The notes beneath the pieces were generated by a model, which saw only the letters and a list, made by a program, of their open reading frames with translations, searched no databases and was not told where the DNA came from. Shown in pieces: positions 1-12,300 of a stretch of 64,000 nt of DNA. How positions within the stretch are numbered: position 1 is the first letter of the stretch; every line of letters begins with the position of its first letter. This DNA comes from Chrysoperla carnea. Lineage: Eukaryota; Arthropoda; Insecta; Neuroptera; Chrysopidae. The stretch covers positions 311,001 to 375,000 of the forward strand of contig NC_058338.1 of assembly GCF_905475395.1 (NCBI RefSeq), in the 5' to 3' direction. Position numbers and translations under genes: made by a program.

Positions 1-395
1 CTGATTTCAGTATGTTCGTCTCATCATTTATTTTGATATTCACTTTAACATCTTCAATTCTATCAAAAAATTCATTAACAATCAGATATTTATTTCAAAC
101 AAATCGAGGAACACACACGTCAAAATCGGGAATCTTCAGAGAATGAGATTGACCGGGAATTATTATGAAACCAACAATAAAATGATCGAATTTTATCTCA
201 TTCCGAAACAAAATAAAAAGATGTTTGTGATTGTATTGTATTTCTAAAAACTATGTGTGTAGTGCCCATTAGATTATTGTCAGTTTCAACAATAGATGGT
301 TTGTAAGTTATTCGTATAAACACGAGTAAAATTCGGTCATCCAGATACTTAATAATTTAAATTTGAATTGATTATTATGTATGATTAATAATAGT
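1..395. other. Region 3' of the unknown minus-strand gene
   Basis: No gene can be supported. It includes the downstream flank of the minus-strand gene that stops at 396. The first ~100 bases are open on the minus strand (a short acidic and hydrophobic stretch), but no splice acceptor or start precedes it, so I do not call an exon. Confidence 0.4.
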
Positions 396-3300
396 CTAAA
401 ATAAAAATGGCAATACGATGCCATACCGTTCTTTCTTCTTGTTCTTGTTCTTGTTACATATAGTAGTTAAACGTATATCAGATTTATTGGTTTTAATTTT
501 AGTTTCTTTGCCAATCATTGCTGAATATTGATGTTGATTGATCTGTTTGATATTGGTCAATGGTGTAATAATATTTGATAGCTGTTCAATGCTCTTGATC
601 TCTTGAGGCATGATCACCGTACACACATAATTATCCAATTCATTTGGATTGATACGATTTAAATCGTTCAATTGTATTCGTCGGATTTCAATATCCCATT
701 CATCATCATTTGTAAAGTTCTCTTCCAACGACAATGATTCCTGCAGGTCAAAGTAAGTCAATAGTTAGGAAAAAATTACGTGTGATAACGACTACAGTTT
801 ACCTTTTTAATATCACAATCTGTTACAGATTCCTTATTATCTGATACAGATTGTGATGAAAATTCTTCATGTTTAATAATCGATTCTTTTTGTAAAGAAT
901 CTATGGATTCTTTTGGTGTGAATGATGGAAGTTTTTGGTTGATTATGGATTCTTGTTTCAAGCTTGATTTTGATGTTGTTTGAAACATTTCATTGTTTTG
1001 GATGAACTCTTTTTGACTTGCATTCAAACAGCTTGCTCTCACAACAGATTCCACAGATTTTATTGGATTTGAAATGGATTCTTTATGTTTATTAATGATT
1101 GTTCTTGTGGATTTTTTAAATGAATCCACTTTGTTTTGTATCTTCTCCATGTTGGTGTTAATTTCACTATTGCTATCGCTAGCTATCGTATATTTCGTTG
1201 GTTGATTTGAATTCGTTGCAATCAAGGCTTCTTCTCCTTCCAGTTTCTCTTTACAAGTACAATATTTTATATTAGAATTAATAACATCGTCATCGTCAAC
1301 ATTTCGTTTCTCTTTACAAGTACAATACTTTATATCAGAATTAATGTCATCATCATCGTTTAATGAACTCCTTGTACCGGCATTCTTCAATTGTTCAACG
1401 TTATTCCCTTCTGCAGCCATGTTGAATACTTTAAGTGATGAAAACGTTACGGTATCCGCTGTATCCAAATCTTTTTTGGAATCTGTACGTGAGGATTCTT
1501 CTTGAATTGTATTCATACCTTTGTATGGAAAAATTGTGGTCAAAGTAACGGTTTTTAGAACAAAGATTATAAAATAGCAGAATACTTCACTAAGAGTACC
1601 TCGGTAGGTACCTATTCTTTTTGGAATATATTCAGGGGAATCCCCCGAATGTACACCCAAGTTGGTATAACGGGGGCCAGTGCTTCAGTCGCCATCTTTA
1701 AAAACACGTTTTATCAAATATCTCGTGAATCATGCGTCTTACGACAAAAATAATTGTGATCATTTTTGTAGATAATAATATTTTCTATATCTTTTATTTG
1801 AAACTTTTTTCTGTATAATGCATAGATTTTTATTTATAGCACGCTCCAAAGCAATCATCATATTGAACAAAGTTTGGAGTACTATAAATAAAAATTTATG
1901 AATTACAAAGAAAAATGTTTCAAATAAAAGTTGTAGAAAATAATTTTATCCACAAAAATCATCCATACTGTTTTTGTCGTACGATGCATGATTTACGAGA
2001 TATTTGATATAACGTGTTTTCCAAGATGGCGTCTGAAGTTATCACTGTTTTTCCTTTTTAATTCTGGATTTAAAAGCAGACACGCCATTTACTCGTCCCT
2101 CATAATCAAAATGGTACCTGAATTTCGAATATCATGGATTTTATCGACTTTCTCATCATTTTGTGACTTTGCATCTGCGAGTTGTGTCTGTGTCTGGGTC
2201 CAATTGGTTTCATCTGCGTCCTTTGGTAATTCAATGTGTGAGATACAGCTCGTTTTTATTTTCACATCCTTAAAATCCTTGCCCATGTAAATGGTTTTCA
2301 ATATTGCAGCTGGTTCTTCTTTTGATAAATTATTTTTACTTGCATTTATATTGAAAACATTTAATGAGTCGTCAGTGCTAGCCGTACCATCTATTGAATC
2401 CTTTTGTGATGCTTTCAAAAAGTTTGACTCCATACATGAATCGTTATTAACCGGGTTCGAAACGTTTAATTCCATACGTGAATCATTATTAGTTACTTTC
2501 GAGGCGTCTGATTCCATACGTGAATCACTGTTAAACGATTTCGAAATGCTTGATTTTAAATGTGAATCACTCATAGATTCGTTTGATTTGAAAACGTTGG
2601 ATTCTTTAGAATCGTTAGAAGCCTTATGTGAATCATCGTTATTTAATTTGATTAAAGAATCTTTATCTTGAAGTGATTTTTGATTAGTTTTATCAATTTT
2701 ATCTACAATATTGACTTCTGTAGATAAATTAGTAGCACTCATGAACTGTGAAATACTTCTGGATGAATTCAATACTTTGGATACTAAAACAAGATTCCAA
2801 ATTAATAGAGTTAGAAAAAAGTTTATAAACTTTTTAGAGCTAATACAAATTGTCTAGTTAACGATAGTTTTAGAGCATTTTATTACATTTACGTCATACG
2901 ATCATACTCCTTAGTTTGTTTGCTTACCTAACTCGTCATTACATTGAAATTGGAGGCATTCAGTAGAGGCTGCATTCAAATCACTACAACTATTTGTTGC
3001 GTTAACACCAACTTTGAATTCTTGAAGTGGTTGACAGCTGCAATTATTAGAATCAATCTCAGCTGTCTTCAAAACCTTTGATTCCTTCTTAATTGGCAAC
3101 GAATCATTAATTTTTGTTGTACGATCAAATTTAAATTCTTGAATCGATTGAGAACTTTTTGGAGCTGAGGTTGCATTCACACTACTAGATGTTGTTTCAG
3201 CTAATTTTCCATTAATATTCATTAAACCAATTTTTCGTTTGATCACACGTTTCTTTGTCTCCCCCCTCCTAACATTCAATTTAAATGGTATGGCTTTTTC

Positions 3301-5208
3301 AAAATATAAATCTTGTTGTGAAGCTGCTACCGTTGCTGATTTCCATTTTGTTCTGTGTCGTGTTGGTGGCGCAACGATATTTAAATTTTTTATCACGTTT
3401 TCAATACTAAGTCGTATCTTTTCTGGTGATCTGGTACCTTTGTTGGTTGACGTAGATAATGACCCACGATTACTTTGATCTTTAAATATGTTCTCGATGC
3501 TGTCTTTCCTTGTTAAATCGTATTTGAACAAGATGTTCGAAGTCACATTCATTTTCATTGAGTTTGAAACAGTTTTAGTTGCTATTTTAGTGCCTAGAGT
3601 TCAGGATTAATTAAACGTTAAATACTATAAATCTTAAAATCTGGTTACAAAAGTTCACACATGCAAGATAATTCTTGTTTTGCTAAATTTCTATTTAATC
3701 GAAAACTATTCATTTTAAAGAAAAAGTAGATCAATCCAAAGTTATTTGGCGTAAAATTTTTGATCGATTTGTATATATCAACTAAAACAAGAATTATCGA
3801 GTTCACACGGGAAATAACGCAGATTTGCAAAACTAACCATCTGCTGATTTAAGAATGTACTTGGGGGCTGCTAGAATATATTTAGTTTTGGTTTTCCCAA
3901 TTATTTGTTTGGTTTGACGAAGAATCCGTCCAGGAAATTGACTAAAATAATGTATCTCTTGTTTATAATAATTATTCTGGATGAGATGTCTTTTAATTAA
4001 TCGATTTGCATTCATTACTATTTGATTATTGTATACTTTATCTGATGCTAAATGTTGTTTACGCCATTTATTCATTTTAATCAATAGATTTGCAACGGAA
4101 TTAAACATACTGTTAACAACACGATACATTCGCCATATTTTACAATTCATACTTTTTAATTTACTCACAAACACATCTAACAATTTAATCAAACGTACTT
4201 TTCGAGGTTCATCGAAACGTTCCACCATACGATCGATTCGTTGCATAAATAATTTTACCAAAAATTCGAATCGTCGAAGCTTTCGTAATAGGATACGACG
4301 ATTGATATTATTTCGTAAGTTCTGTCGTATTGATTTTGTGATCGCTTGTATGGTTTGAGTAGTTTGATAAAACTTTTGTTTGATTAAAAATGGTGACCAC
4401 ATAAAATAATGTTTTAAGTTTGAATCGTTTTTAATTTCTTGTTGATCGCTAGCCTTGGTTCGTTCGACGGTTTGATTTAAAACTCGCCAAAGTTGATACG
4501 AATTTGTCCAATTTGATGGTTGCGTTAGATTTGAGTAAACTAATTTGTTGTAATAACGTTGGATGTCTTTTAATACATTTGTTGTGTGTAACATTCGATG
4601 GACGTTCCTAAAACAAACACTGCAAAATATACCCCAAATAGCCAGAGCAAAAAAGTAGGTTCATAATGCAATTTACTGCACAAAAAGTACCTGTTATTGG
4701 TCAAATATATGAAACTAAAAAGTAGGTATTCTACACGGGTCGAGTTAGTTATTTCTAATGACGTATGACGGACCTATATAACGTTTGACGTATAATGACG
4801 TACGTACCATTTTTGTGTAGACGTACAATATTTACGTTGTTTTAGATCTCCATTATTATTATTTTTATTAAATTTAATATTTTGTGCACTTTTCTTTATT
4901 TCATTTTCATACATTCTTTGCATTTTTTTCCAATTTGGATCCTTTTCCAATGCGTTAACAAAATCACTAACTTTAAAAAATCCATTATTCACACCAGTAT
5001 TATTAGTGCCCGTCTCCCCACTTGATGATCCTTGAAACTCTCCTAAACGTATTTGTTCTGGTGTCCCTTTATTATTACTTTTGTTAATATGACAATGTTT
5101 CTTAATAATTTGTTGGTAACCTGCTCCCCATCGTTTCAGAATGTTATGGTATCCTATAGGACGTCCATAAATTTGTGTTGTAAAGCCTAAACATATAACT
5201 GTTGACAT
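396..5208 (-). CDS. Unrecognised six-exon gene encoding a basic, Ser/Asn-rich repetitive protein
   Basis: Proposed coding exons on the minus strand are 5208-4808, 4607-3838, 3593-2928, 2783-2118, 1518-803 and 740-396. All five introns have GT/AG ends and junction phases agree (2, 1, 1, 1, 0), giving 1187 codons before the TAA at 396-398. The ATG at 5206-5208 follows an in-frame stop, but a further 5' exon cannot be excluded. I do not recognise the protein. Residues about 135-390 (exon 2) are very basic and probably helical, with many Arg/Lys/Asn/Gln. Residues about 610-1070 are Ser/Asn/Asp-rich with internal repeats: a 14-residue repeat (catac-anchored at 2431, 2473 and 2515, period 42 bp) and a Cys-containing YCTCKEK motif repeated 21 residues apart (1243 and 1306). 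KES-type motifs recur in exon 5. There is no clear signal peptide or membrane span. Low-complexity sequence suggests a fast-evolving, partly disordered protein. Intron 4 carries a palindromic MITE, and part of exon 2 is duplicated inverted at 11296-11875. Confidence 0.72.
1240..1335 (-). repeat. In-frame 63-bp direct repeat (YCTCKEK motif)
   Basis: Two copies of a segment encoding an Asp-rich stretch followed by YCTCKEK lie 63 bp apart in exon 5 of the unknown gene. The near-identical DNA suggests recent in-frame duplication. Confidence 0.75.
1674..2060. mobile_element. Palindromic MITE in intron 4 of the unknown gene
   Basis: Two arms of roughly 190 bp are inverted copies. On the left (from ~1680) are CGCCATCTTTAAAAACACG, the ATCAAATATCTCGTGA block and the region up to the ATTTTTATTTATAG segment. 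On the right (up to ~2055) the same blocks run in reverse order, ending CCAAGATGGCGTCTGAAG. A whole palindrome of ~390 bp with no coding capacity is typical of a foldback-type MITE. Termini and target duplication are not resolved. Confidence 0.7.
2425..2560 (-). repeat. 42-bp coding tandem repeat (14-residue unit)
   Basis: Three units of a 14-residue Asn/Asp/Ser/Met repeat (core NDSRMES-like) with an exact 42-bp spacing (anchors 2431, 2473, 2515), all in frame in exon 4 of the unknown gene. Confidence 0.75.
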
Positions 5209-6059
5209 GATAACTAGTTCACACTTGTCCCCCTTGTCTTAGAAATCTAATTTTGGCATTATTTACAGCTATTTCCGATTGAAAATTTAATTTGTGTTTC
5301 CCTAAATTTAATTAAAATAATATTTATTTAGTTTGTGGTTCTTACATTTAAGCGAAAATTTTGTCAATTTTATGGGATATTTTTTTTTTGGATGATTTTA
5401 AACAAACGAATCTCGAATGACATAATTTTGTAAATAATCAATTTTAAAATGTTTAACAACGGAAATGTTTAAATGTTTTATTATTCGTTATTCGTTGTAT
5501 AGACAACGCCTTTTAATACAAGGTGTCCTGTATTTTGTACCTGTTTCAGTATTTTTTGTTATTTTTTAATAGACCATTTCGAAAGATCATCGTTTATAAG
5601 AAAAAAATAATTAATAAAGAACATAAATAGAAAAATATCGATCCTGGGAAAAATTGATGAGAATTAAAATTGTAGGAAATTTTATTCTTAATAACTTTGG
5701 TAATGACCATATTTCGTGTAAAATTGAAAATAAACGAGTTATTCAAAAAACAAAAATGCAAACTATGTCAAAACAATGTTTGAAAATAAGTAATACTTAC
5801 TAATTTACGTCACAGCGCCATTCGTATAACTTCGTCAGTTTCCGGATCGTTCACGCAGTTCGGTATGAAGTATTTCGTTAGTAGCCAGTGACATCTACTT
5901 GTTTACATTCTAAGGACCGTTTGACACTACGGATCATCTGATTCTAAAGGTCAGATGACACTACAGTCTATTTAGCATTACCAGCATCCACTTTAATAAT
6001 AAACTTACAGAAAAAAATGATCTTAACAACTAATTTATTTTGTTTTTTTTTTTTGTTAG
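5209..6059. other. Intergenic or intronic spacer
   Basis: About 850 bases with no coding exon that I can support. It contains the 5' flank of the minus-strand unknown gene. A dispersed repeat (5640-5760) is similar to sequence at about 11900-12020 in COG1 intron 3. At 5930-5976 two gacactac motifs flank a short imperfect inverted repeat. The polypyrimidine tract at 6040-6057 precedes the acceptor of the NADPH oxidase exon. Confidence 0.5.
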
Positions 6060-6188
6060 TGCCAAAAAATTGGAGTGTTTACATGTGGCCCTGCACCATT
6101 TACTAAATCAGCCGAAGACGCTTGTGCAAAAATGAACACCAAAACAGATGAAGGACCAATGTTTGTACATCATTATCATAATTATTGA
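6060..6188 (+). CDS. C-terminal exon of an NADPH oxidase (NOX/DUOX family), partial
   Basis: After a long T-rich tract ending TTAG (AG at 6058-6059), an open frame of 42 codons runs to TGA at 6186-6188. It reads KIGVFTCGP near its start and ends in HHYHNY. Known family fact: the NAD(P)H-binding end of NOX/DUOX/ferric-reductase proteins carries a V-x-x-F-x-C-G-P block, and DUOX proteins end in a closely similar HHYENF tail with an intervening TK...A...N segment, as here. I therefore call the last exon of a DUOX-like NADPH oxidase, a membrane flavocytochrome that passes electrons from NADPH to oxygen. Polyadenylation hexamers follow within 60 bases (6196, 6230, 6235). No other exon of this gene is visible in the window on the plus strand, so upstream exons either lie left of base 1, which would nest the 396-5208 gene in its last intron, or the exon is an orphan fragment. 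Confidence 0.62.
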   Translation, partial: CQKIGVFTCGPAPFTKSAEDACAKMNTKTDEGPMFVHHYHNY

Positions 6189-6195
6189 TTATATT

Positions 6196-6240
6196 AATAA
6201 ATGTAAATCTATCGAAATATTTGATTTGAAATAAAATAAA
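6196..6240 (+). terminator. Polyadenylation signals for the NADPH oxidase exon
   Basis: AATAAA occurs at 6196-6201, 6230-6235 and 6235-6240, that is 8 to 52 bases after the TGA of the oxidase exon. In AT-rich DNA such hexamers are common, but the spacing suits a short 3' UTR. Confidence 0.4.
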
Positions 6241-6270
6241 CATTTTTTAAATTATCAAAAACTTTTAAAA

Positions 6271-6276
6271 TTTATT
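6271..6276 (-). terminator. Polyadenylation signal for COG1
   Basis: TTTATT on the plus strand is AATAAA on the minus strand, 27 bases beyond the COG1 stop codon at 6303-6305. Confidence 0.4.
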
Positions 6277-6302
6277 TAAAAACAAAAAAACAAAACAAAA
6301 TT

Positions 6303-9300
6303 TTAGCCAAACCAATCAGATAAAAAGGAGGCTGCACCAGATCGTACCAAGTTGCCAGCAGATGAATTATTATCTGTTGGTTTTGAATGTTTTGGACTTG
6401 ACTTGATTACCTGCAAATTAAAAATATTAAGCATCAAGTTTTTCTTTTTAAAAATAAGAGACTATTATCGATTTATATTTTGAATATGGAAGTAAACAGA
6501 GCAACCAAAATTGTTTTTACAATTTCAATAACTTCAAATTATTATTTTTAAAATTATCCAAACGTTGCATGCATTTTTATTCACACACAATTATTTTTAG
6601 TAGTAGTTAATAAAAAATTCAAAATATAAAGCAAAAACAATTCCTTTTTTGACTTATCGTGATAACAGACGGACGGGTAACCGGAAATGAACTAATTAGG
6701 TGATGTTATGAACACCTATACCAAATTTTTTTTCGTAGCATCAATATTTTTAAGCTCTAGTTACAAACTTGGAACTAAACTTAGTATACCTTGTTATATT
6801 TCATTTACATGGTATAACAAAGTTTGAATTTCGCTCTTAGTGCTTGCGAAAGACAACCAATCTGAATGGTTAATTTCGTTTAGTTTAAAACTGTGCTCAA
6901 CGACATCTATGAGAACATTAGGTTAACTAAAAACACACGCACATCAGCTGTTAGAATCAACATATCGATAAAGTAGAAAACTTAAATACGTACTCATATA
7001 TATTTTAATAAAAAAAATTGAAATTATTCTGAAATGAATTTAAAATTTTTAGTATTTTGAGGATGATAATAAAGGCATTAAGGCATACATGTACTTTGTA
7101 GTAAGATCTGATCTTTGTAGAATCAAAGGCTTCGCATTCCTCTTATTCGGAAGTTAGTAAACTGGTTTATTAGCTCCCGCTAAATAAGTAGTGAATAAAC
7201 GCACCATTAGCTCTAGAGTCCGTGACAGTAAAACAACACTTACATGGATTTCGAATACTTATTGTCACGATAAAACCTAGCACACCTAGTACATATTATG
7301 TGTAAGTACAGGGCGCTCCACGGACTCCAAAACTAAAACAATAATGACTCAAAGTTTTACTGTACTTTTTACTCACCTTTTTCTTTTCAACTTTATTAGT
7401 ATTTTTATTGATTTGTATCGAAGATGAAGAACTATTTTGTGATTGATTCTTAGAACGTGATATTAATGGTGCTGTAACTGGTAACAATGGGAACCATACA
7501 TTTGAACAATTTGATATTGGTAAGATCATTGCATCTTTTTCTGGTGCAATTTGATGTTGATTGATTTTCATTTGATTTGCTAACATCGATGCCAACGATT
7601 CTGGTTTATTTATTAATATTCCTAGGATACACTAAAAAACAAAACAAAATATATATTGATAAAGAGAAAATCGAGAATGGAGCGGACTAATAACCATCAA
7701 AATGAAAATGTAATAAAACATTGATAAAGAAGAACTCTGAATTTAAAACTTACTTGTGTTTTCTGGGCAGCAATTAAAACCGCTTGTTGTATATGTGGAT
7801 AGAAGACATCATAATCAAATGGATCAATTAATTGTTGTAATTGTTGTAATAATTGTTGAATAATAGAATGTAATTGTTGATTATTATGATCAGATTGTTG
7901 TGATATAAACATAATATTTAAATATTTAATATCAAATAATAATTGTAAATATAATAATGATTGTTGTGATTGATTTTTATTGATTGTTGTTGTTGTATTA
8001 TTATAATTATTAATTATTTGTTTAAATATTTTTAATATATTAAACATAATTGAATCAATTAATTTTGAATGAATTAATTTTGGTAAAGTGTGTGGAATGA
8101 TGCCATTTAATTTACAACAAATTTTAAATAATAATTCTTGCAAATAAAAATTTATTTGTGATGGAATATTAATTATTGATTTATGATTATTATCTCCATC
8201 TTCTTCTTCATTCTTCTCTTCAATTTCAATTCTACACCATTGCTAAGGAATCATATAAAAACAAACTGAGTTCACTGAGTTATTTGTTAAAAAACTTACT
8301 TAGAACTTACCGGATAGAATTCTAACATTATACTTGGATCCGCTTGTATACATGGCCTTAAAGATTCCTCAATAATTTTACATAAACGTGCATCCATTAC
8401 ATCCAACCATTTATTCCACGTTTTTAAACGTTGTTCCAATAAATATTGACAGAAGTCATTCCATTGATTTGTTGATTTGGTGGTGTTGGAGCCACGATTA
8501 CTTAGACCCACATCACGTTTAAAACATTTCAATAAGTTTGGACTCAATTGTTGGATGGCCAATAAAAATCGTGCTATCATTAAATTATATGATAACACTT
8601 CATTCTCACTTAAGGTTTTATTTTCTGATTTTGATAAAATGTCTCCGATTAATCTGCAAAACACAAACAAGATACAACACAATCAAATTGTAGCCAAATT
8701 ATTCTAGCAAAACAAGCATTCAAAACTAATACGGTCAGTCATTCCCTTGCTTCGAAGAGCTGAATCACTTGGCACAGAACAACACAGACGGACTGATCTG
8801 GATTCAGAGTCACTCTGGAGTTAAAGGAACCCACTTGGGGAACCCCTCTTTTGTTTTAATATTATTATTATTCCATAACTTTTTGCTTGTTTATAATTTA
8901 AAAACTAACCTTTCCATTTGTTGCCTGGATATTTGTTGTAAATGTTCTTGTATTTCATGTTTGTCAGAGAACTTATCATTACCAGTACCAACACCACCCC
9001 CCGCCATTACTTTACCACCAGCAGCAGCTGTTGAATTAATACGATTCAAGAAGTGATCAACACGTACACTAGCACGTTCTGTATGAATGTGTTCCTTTCC
9101 AAATAAATAAACATCCAGATCCGTTAATAACATTCCTAAACGTCCATCAAAATCTTCACACAATTTTAGAACATTCGGTGAGTAACCTTTACTTTTCATT
9201 AATAAACCTAAAACCAACAAATTCAATCGTTTAAACACTTACTTAACTTAGGCATAAAAACCTTGAAAATGAGGGGTGAATTTTGGATTTTGATAAAGGA

Positions 9301-12300
9301 ATAAGGACGATAAGGGTAGGACAAAAAAAAAACTTGCTAAAATAATAAAATATAAGATATTATTTCAATTTTAAAAGTGTGTGCAAGACTTTTGAAGCAC
9401 TCTGTATGTATGTACCTTTAGCAATAAATTTATTTTCACCATCAACATTAAATTTTAATGGAACATCGGTTTTCTCCTCTTTCCATGTGAACCAACGCAA
9501 ATCAATTTCAGGTTTAGCCGTTTTCCCACTGGATGCATTGATTAACGCATCTAACATCTCTTTTGATGTGATTTCCACAATTTGATTCCATTTGATTTGG
9601 ATCAGTTGAATGACTCGTTCCGTAATTAATGGTTGAAATATTAAAAACCAAACATTAAAATTACGTTCTAATGATAATTTTTGACATAATTGTTCCCAAT
9701 TATCAACCAATTCTGTTCAAAACAAAAACAGAAAAACAACAAATAAATTACCCACAAAACTACAATCTTGATTTGAGGTTATATTAGTTTAATTAATTTA
9801 TGTAACTTACTAATTTTTAACGCTTCTTCCCGAATGCTATCCAGACCTTTAATCGATGTCACCATATTTAAACGTTCACTCAAATTTGAATTAATGGATT
9901 GCTTGACCCAATCCAACCAGCGCTGGATACAATCTCCTGCAGCTTGTGGTGTTATCAAATCACTTCTCGATTCAGTTACAATCGGCCTAAAAAAAAAACA
10001 TCAAACAAGTGAAATTTACAAAATTTGAAACATATCAAACAACACTATCCATTCAATTACTATTTTTCCTTAAAGCTTTTTCCAAGGTGAACCAATTTTA
10101 ATTTTTTTTCGGTTTCAGAACCCTAAACTTTCACTTGAAACATAGCTAAGAACATTCTCCATTAAATTACCTTTCAAACAAAATACAAAAAAATCAAAAT
10201 TGGTTCACTCGTTTAAGTGCTATAATGCCACAGACAGACAGACACACACAGCGGTAAAACTTACTTGTATTCGTTAACAATCTTTGGTAGATATTTAATT
10301 AATGGATCACTAAATACAAAATCAACACAATTAATTGTTGGTTCTGCATCTTTACTCACGATATTCTTTAATTTCTGATAAACTAAACCTTCGTTGCCAT
10401 TCCCACCATCTAAAAACAAAAAAAAATTGATTTTCGCGTTAAAAACAATTAATTCGGAAACGGATCCAACGATTTTCATGAGAATTAGAATGCAGGTAGT
10501 TTTTGGGACGAAAAATCTATCTAGCTAAATTTTATTTAAAAAAAAATATCGTTTTATCCGAGTTTTCAGGAAAAACTGAAACAATGACTGCAAAATATAA
10601 CTCTTCCTGACATCTATTGGTGACGAAATAAAGTACATTATACCGGGACATTCAAATTGGTTTTTGTGTAGAGACATTTTAAATGATTGATAACTCAAAA
10701 AATAGGGAGTAAAGCTCGTTGATCCTGTAATTAAAATTAAATACGTTCCGTTACATACCAATAAAACATAAATAAATTAATTGTATTGTATTGATAATTA
10801 ATTTTAATGTTGAACATGTTATTGTTTTAACACTAATTGCACTGATTGTGGCTGCTATGGCAACAGACGATCCTTGATCATGATTGATTTGTAATTCATT
10901 TTGTAAAATGATTTTACGGAATTCAATAAATTTATGTAATAACGCACTAATATTAATATTTTCTAATAATGCGTACGCTGTTAAATAATTCGATGCAACC
11001 TAGAAAACAAATCAAAATTAAAACTCTAGTGTTCTAGTGCTGTTGATTTAGTGGTCAGGTACTAACATCTGCAGAAAGTGTACTATTTTGTAGATGATTA
11101 TGTAAATTATTATGGATACGTTTGTGGAAATGTTCAATTTTCATCCATTGTGTTTTAATTATTGGATAATTCTGTAAAACTTCATTTGTTGTGTCCAATT
11201 TTAATCCTAAAAAACATTTAAAAAAATATGGAGAAACATTTACGAATAGGGTATTATCGTTAGTCAAAAATAAATCATGAAATTTGAAAAAAGTAACGAA
11301 AGCTTCGACGATTCGAAGATTTGGTAAAATTATTTATGCGACGAATCTATCGTATGGTGGAACGTTTTGAGGAACCTCGAAAAGTACGTTTGATTAAATT
11401 GTTAGATGTGTTTGTGAGTAAATTTAAAAATATGAAATGTAAAATATGGCGAATGTATCGTGTCGTTAACAGTATGTTTAATTCCGTTGCAAATCTATTG
11501 ATTAAAATGAATAAATGGCGTAAACGACATTTAGCATCAGATAAAGTATACAATAATCAAATAGTAATGAATGCAAATCGATTAATAAAAAGACATCTCA
11601 TCCAGAAAAATTATTATAAACAAGAGATACAATATTTTAGTCAATTTCCTGGACGAATTCTTGGTCAAACCAAACAAATAATTGGGAAAACCAAAACTAA
11701 ATATATTCTAGCAGCCCCCAAGTACATTATTAAATCAACAGATGGTTAGTTTTGAAAATCTGCGTTATTTCCCGTGTGAACTCGATAATTCTTGTTTTAG
11801 TTGATATATACAAATCGATCGGAAATTTTAGATTGATCTACTTTTTCTCTAAAATGAATAGTTTTCGATTAAATGGTAAAAATTGTGGAAAAATGTGGAA
11901 TTAAGATTAGAAAAGAAAAGATAATCATGGAAATTTAATTTTTAACAACTTCGTTGATAACCATTTTTCGTGTAAAATTAAAAATAAACGAGATATACAA
12001 CAAACAAAAATTCACGACCATCTCTTTTCGGGTCTAAATCGAAAAATATCGATTCTAGAAAAAAAAAGTAAGCTTGTACTAACCTGTATAAATATGTTGA
12101 GCTAATAAATATAACTGCGTTGCTTTTAAAAAGTTATTCTCATCAATTGCCGTCCAAATTTGTTCTGGTATATAAATCAAAATTTTTATTTGCATTGATA
12201 TACTTTTTTCGAAAATTTTTTGTTCTTTTCTACAAAAAAACAACACTCATTAACCATGGGGAGAAGAAACATCACGTCACGTCAGTCGAATAATAATATC

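Noticed and set aside
1-100. Exon on the minus strand running off the left edge
   Set aside because: About 33 open codons but no acceptor or start upstream, and low-complexity composition.
4029-4358. Plus-strand 109-codon frame
   Set aside because: Shadow of exon 2 of the minus-strand unknown gene.
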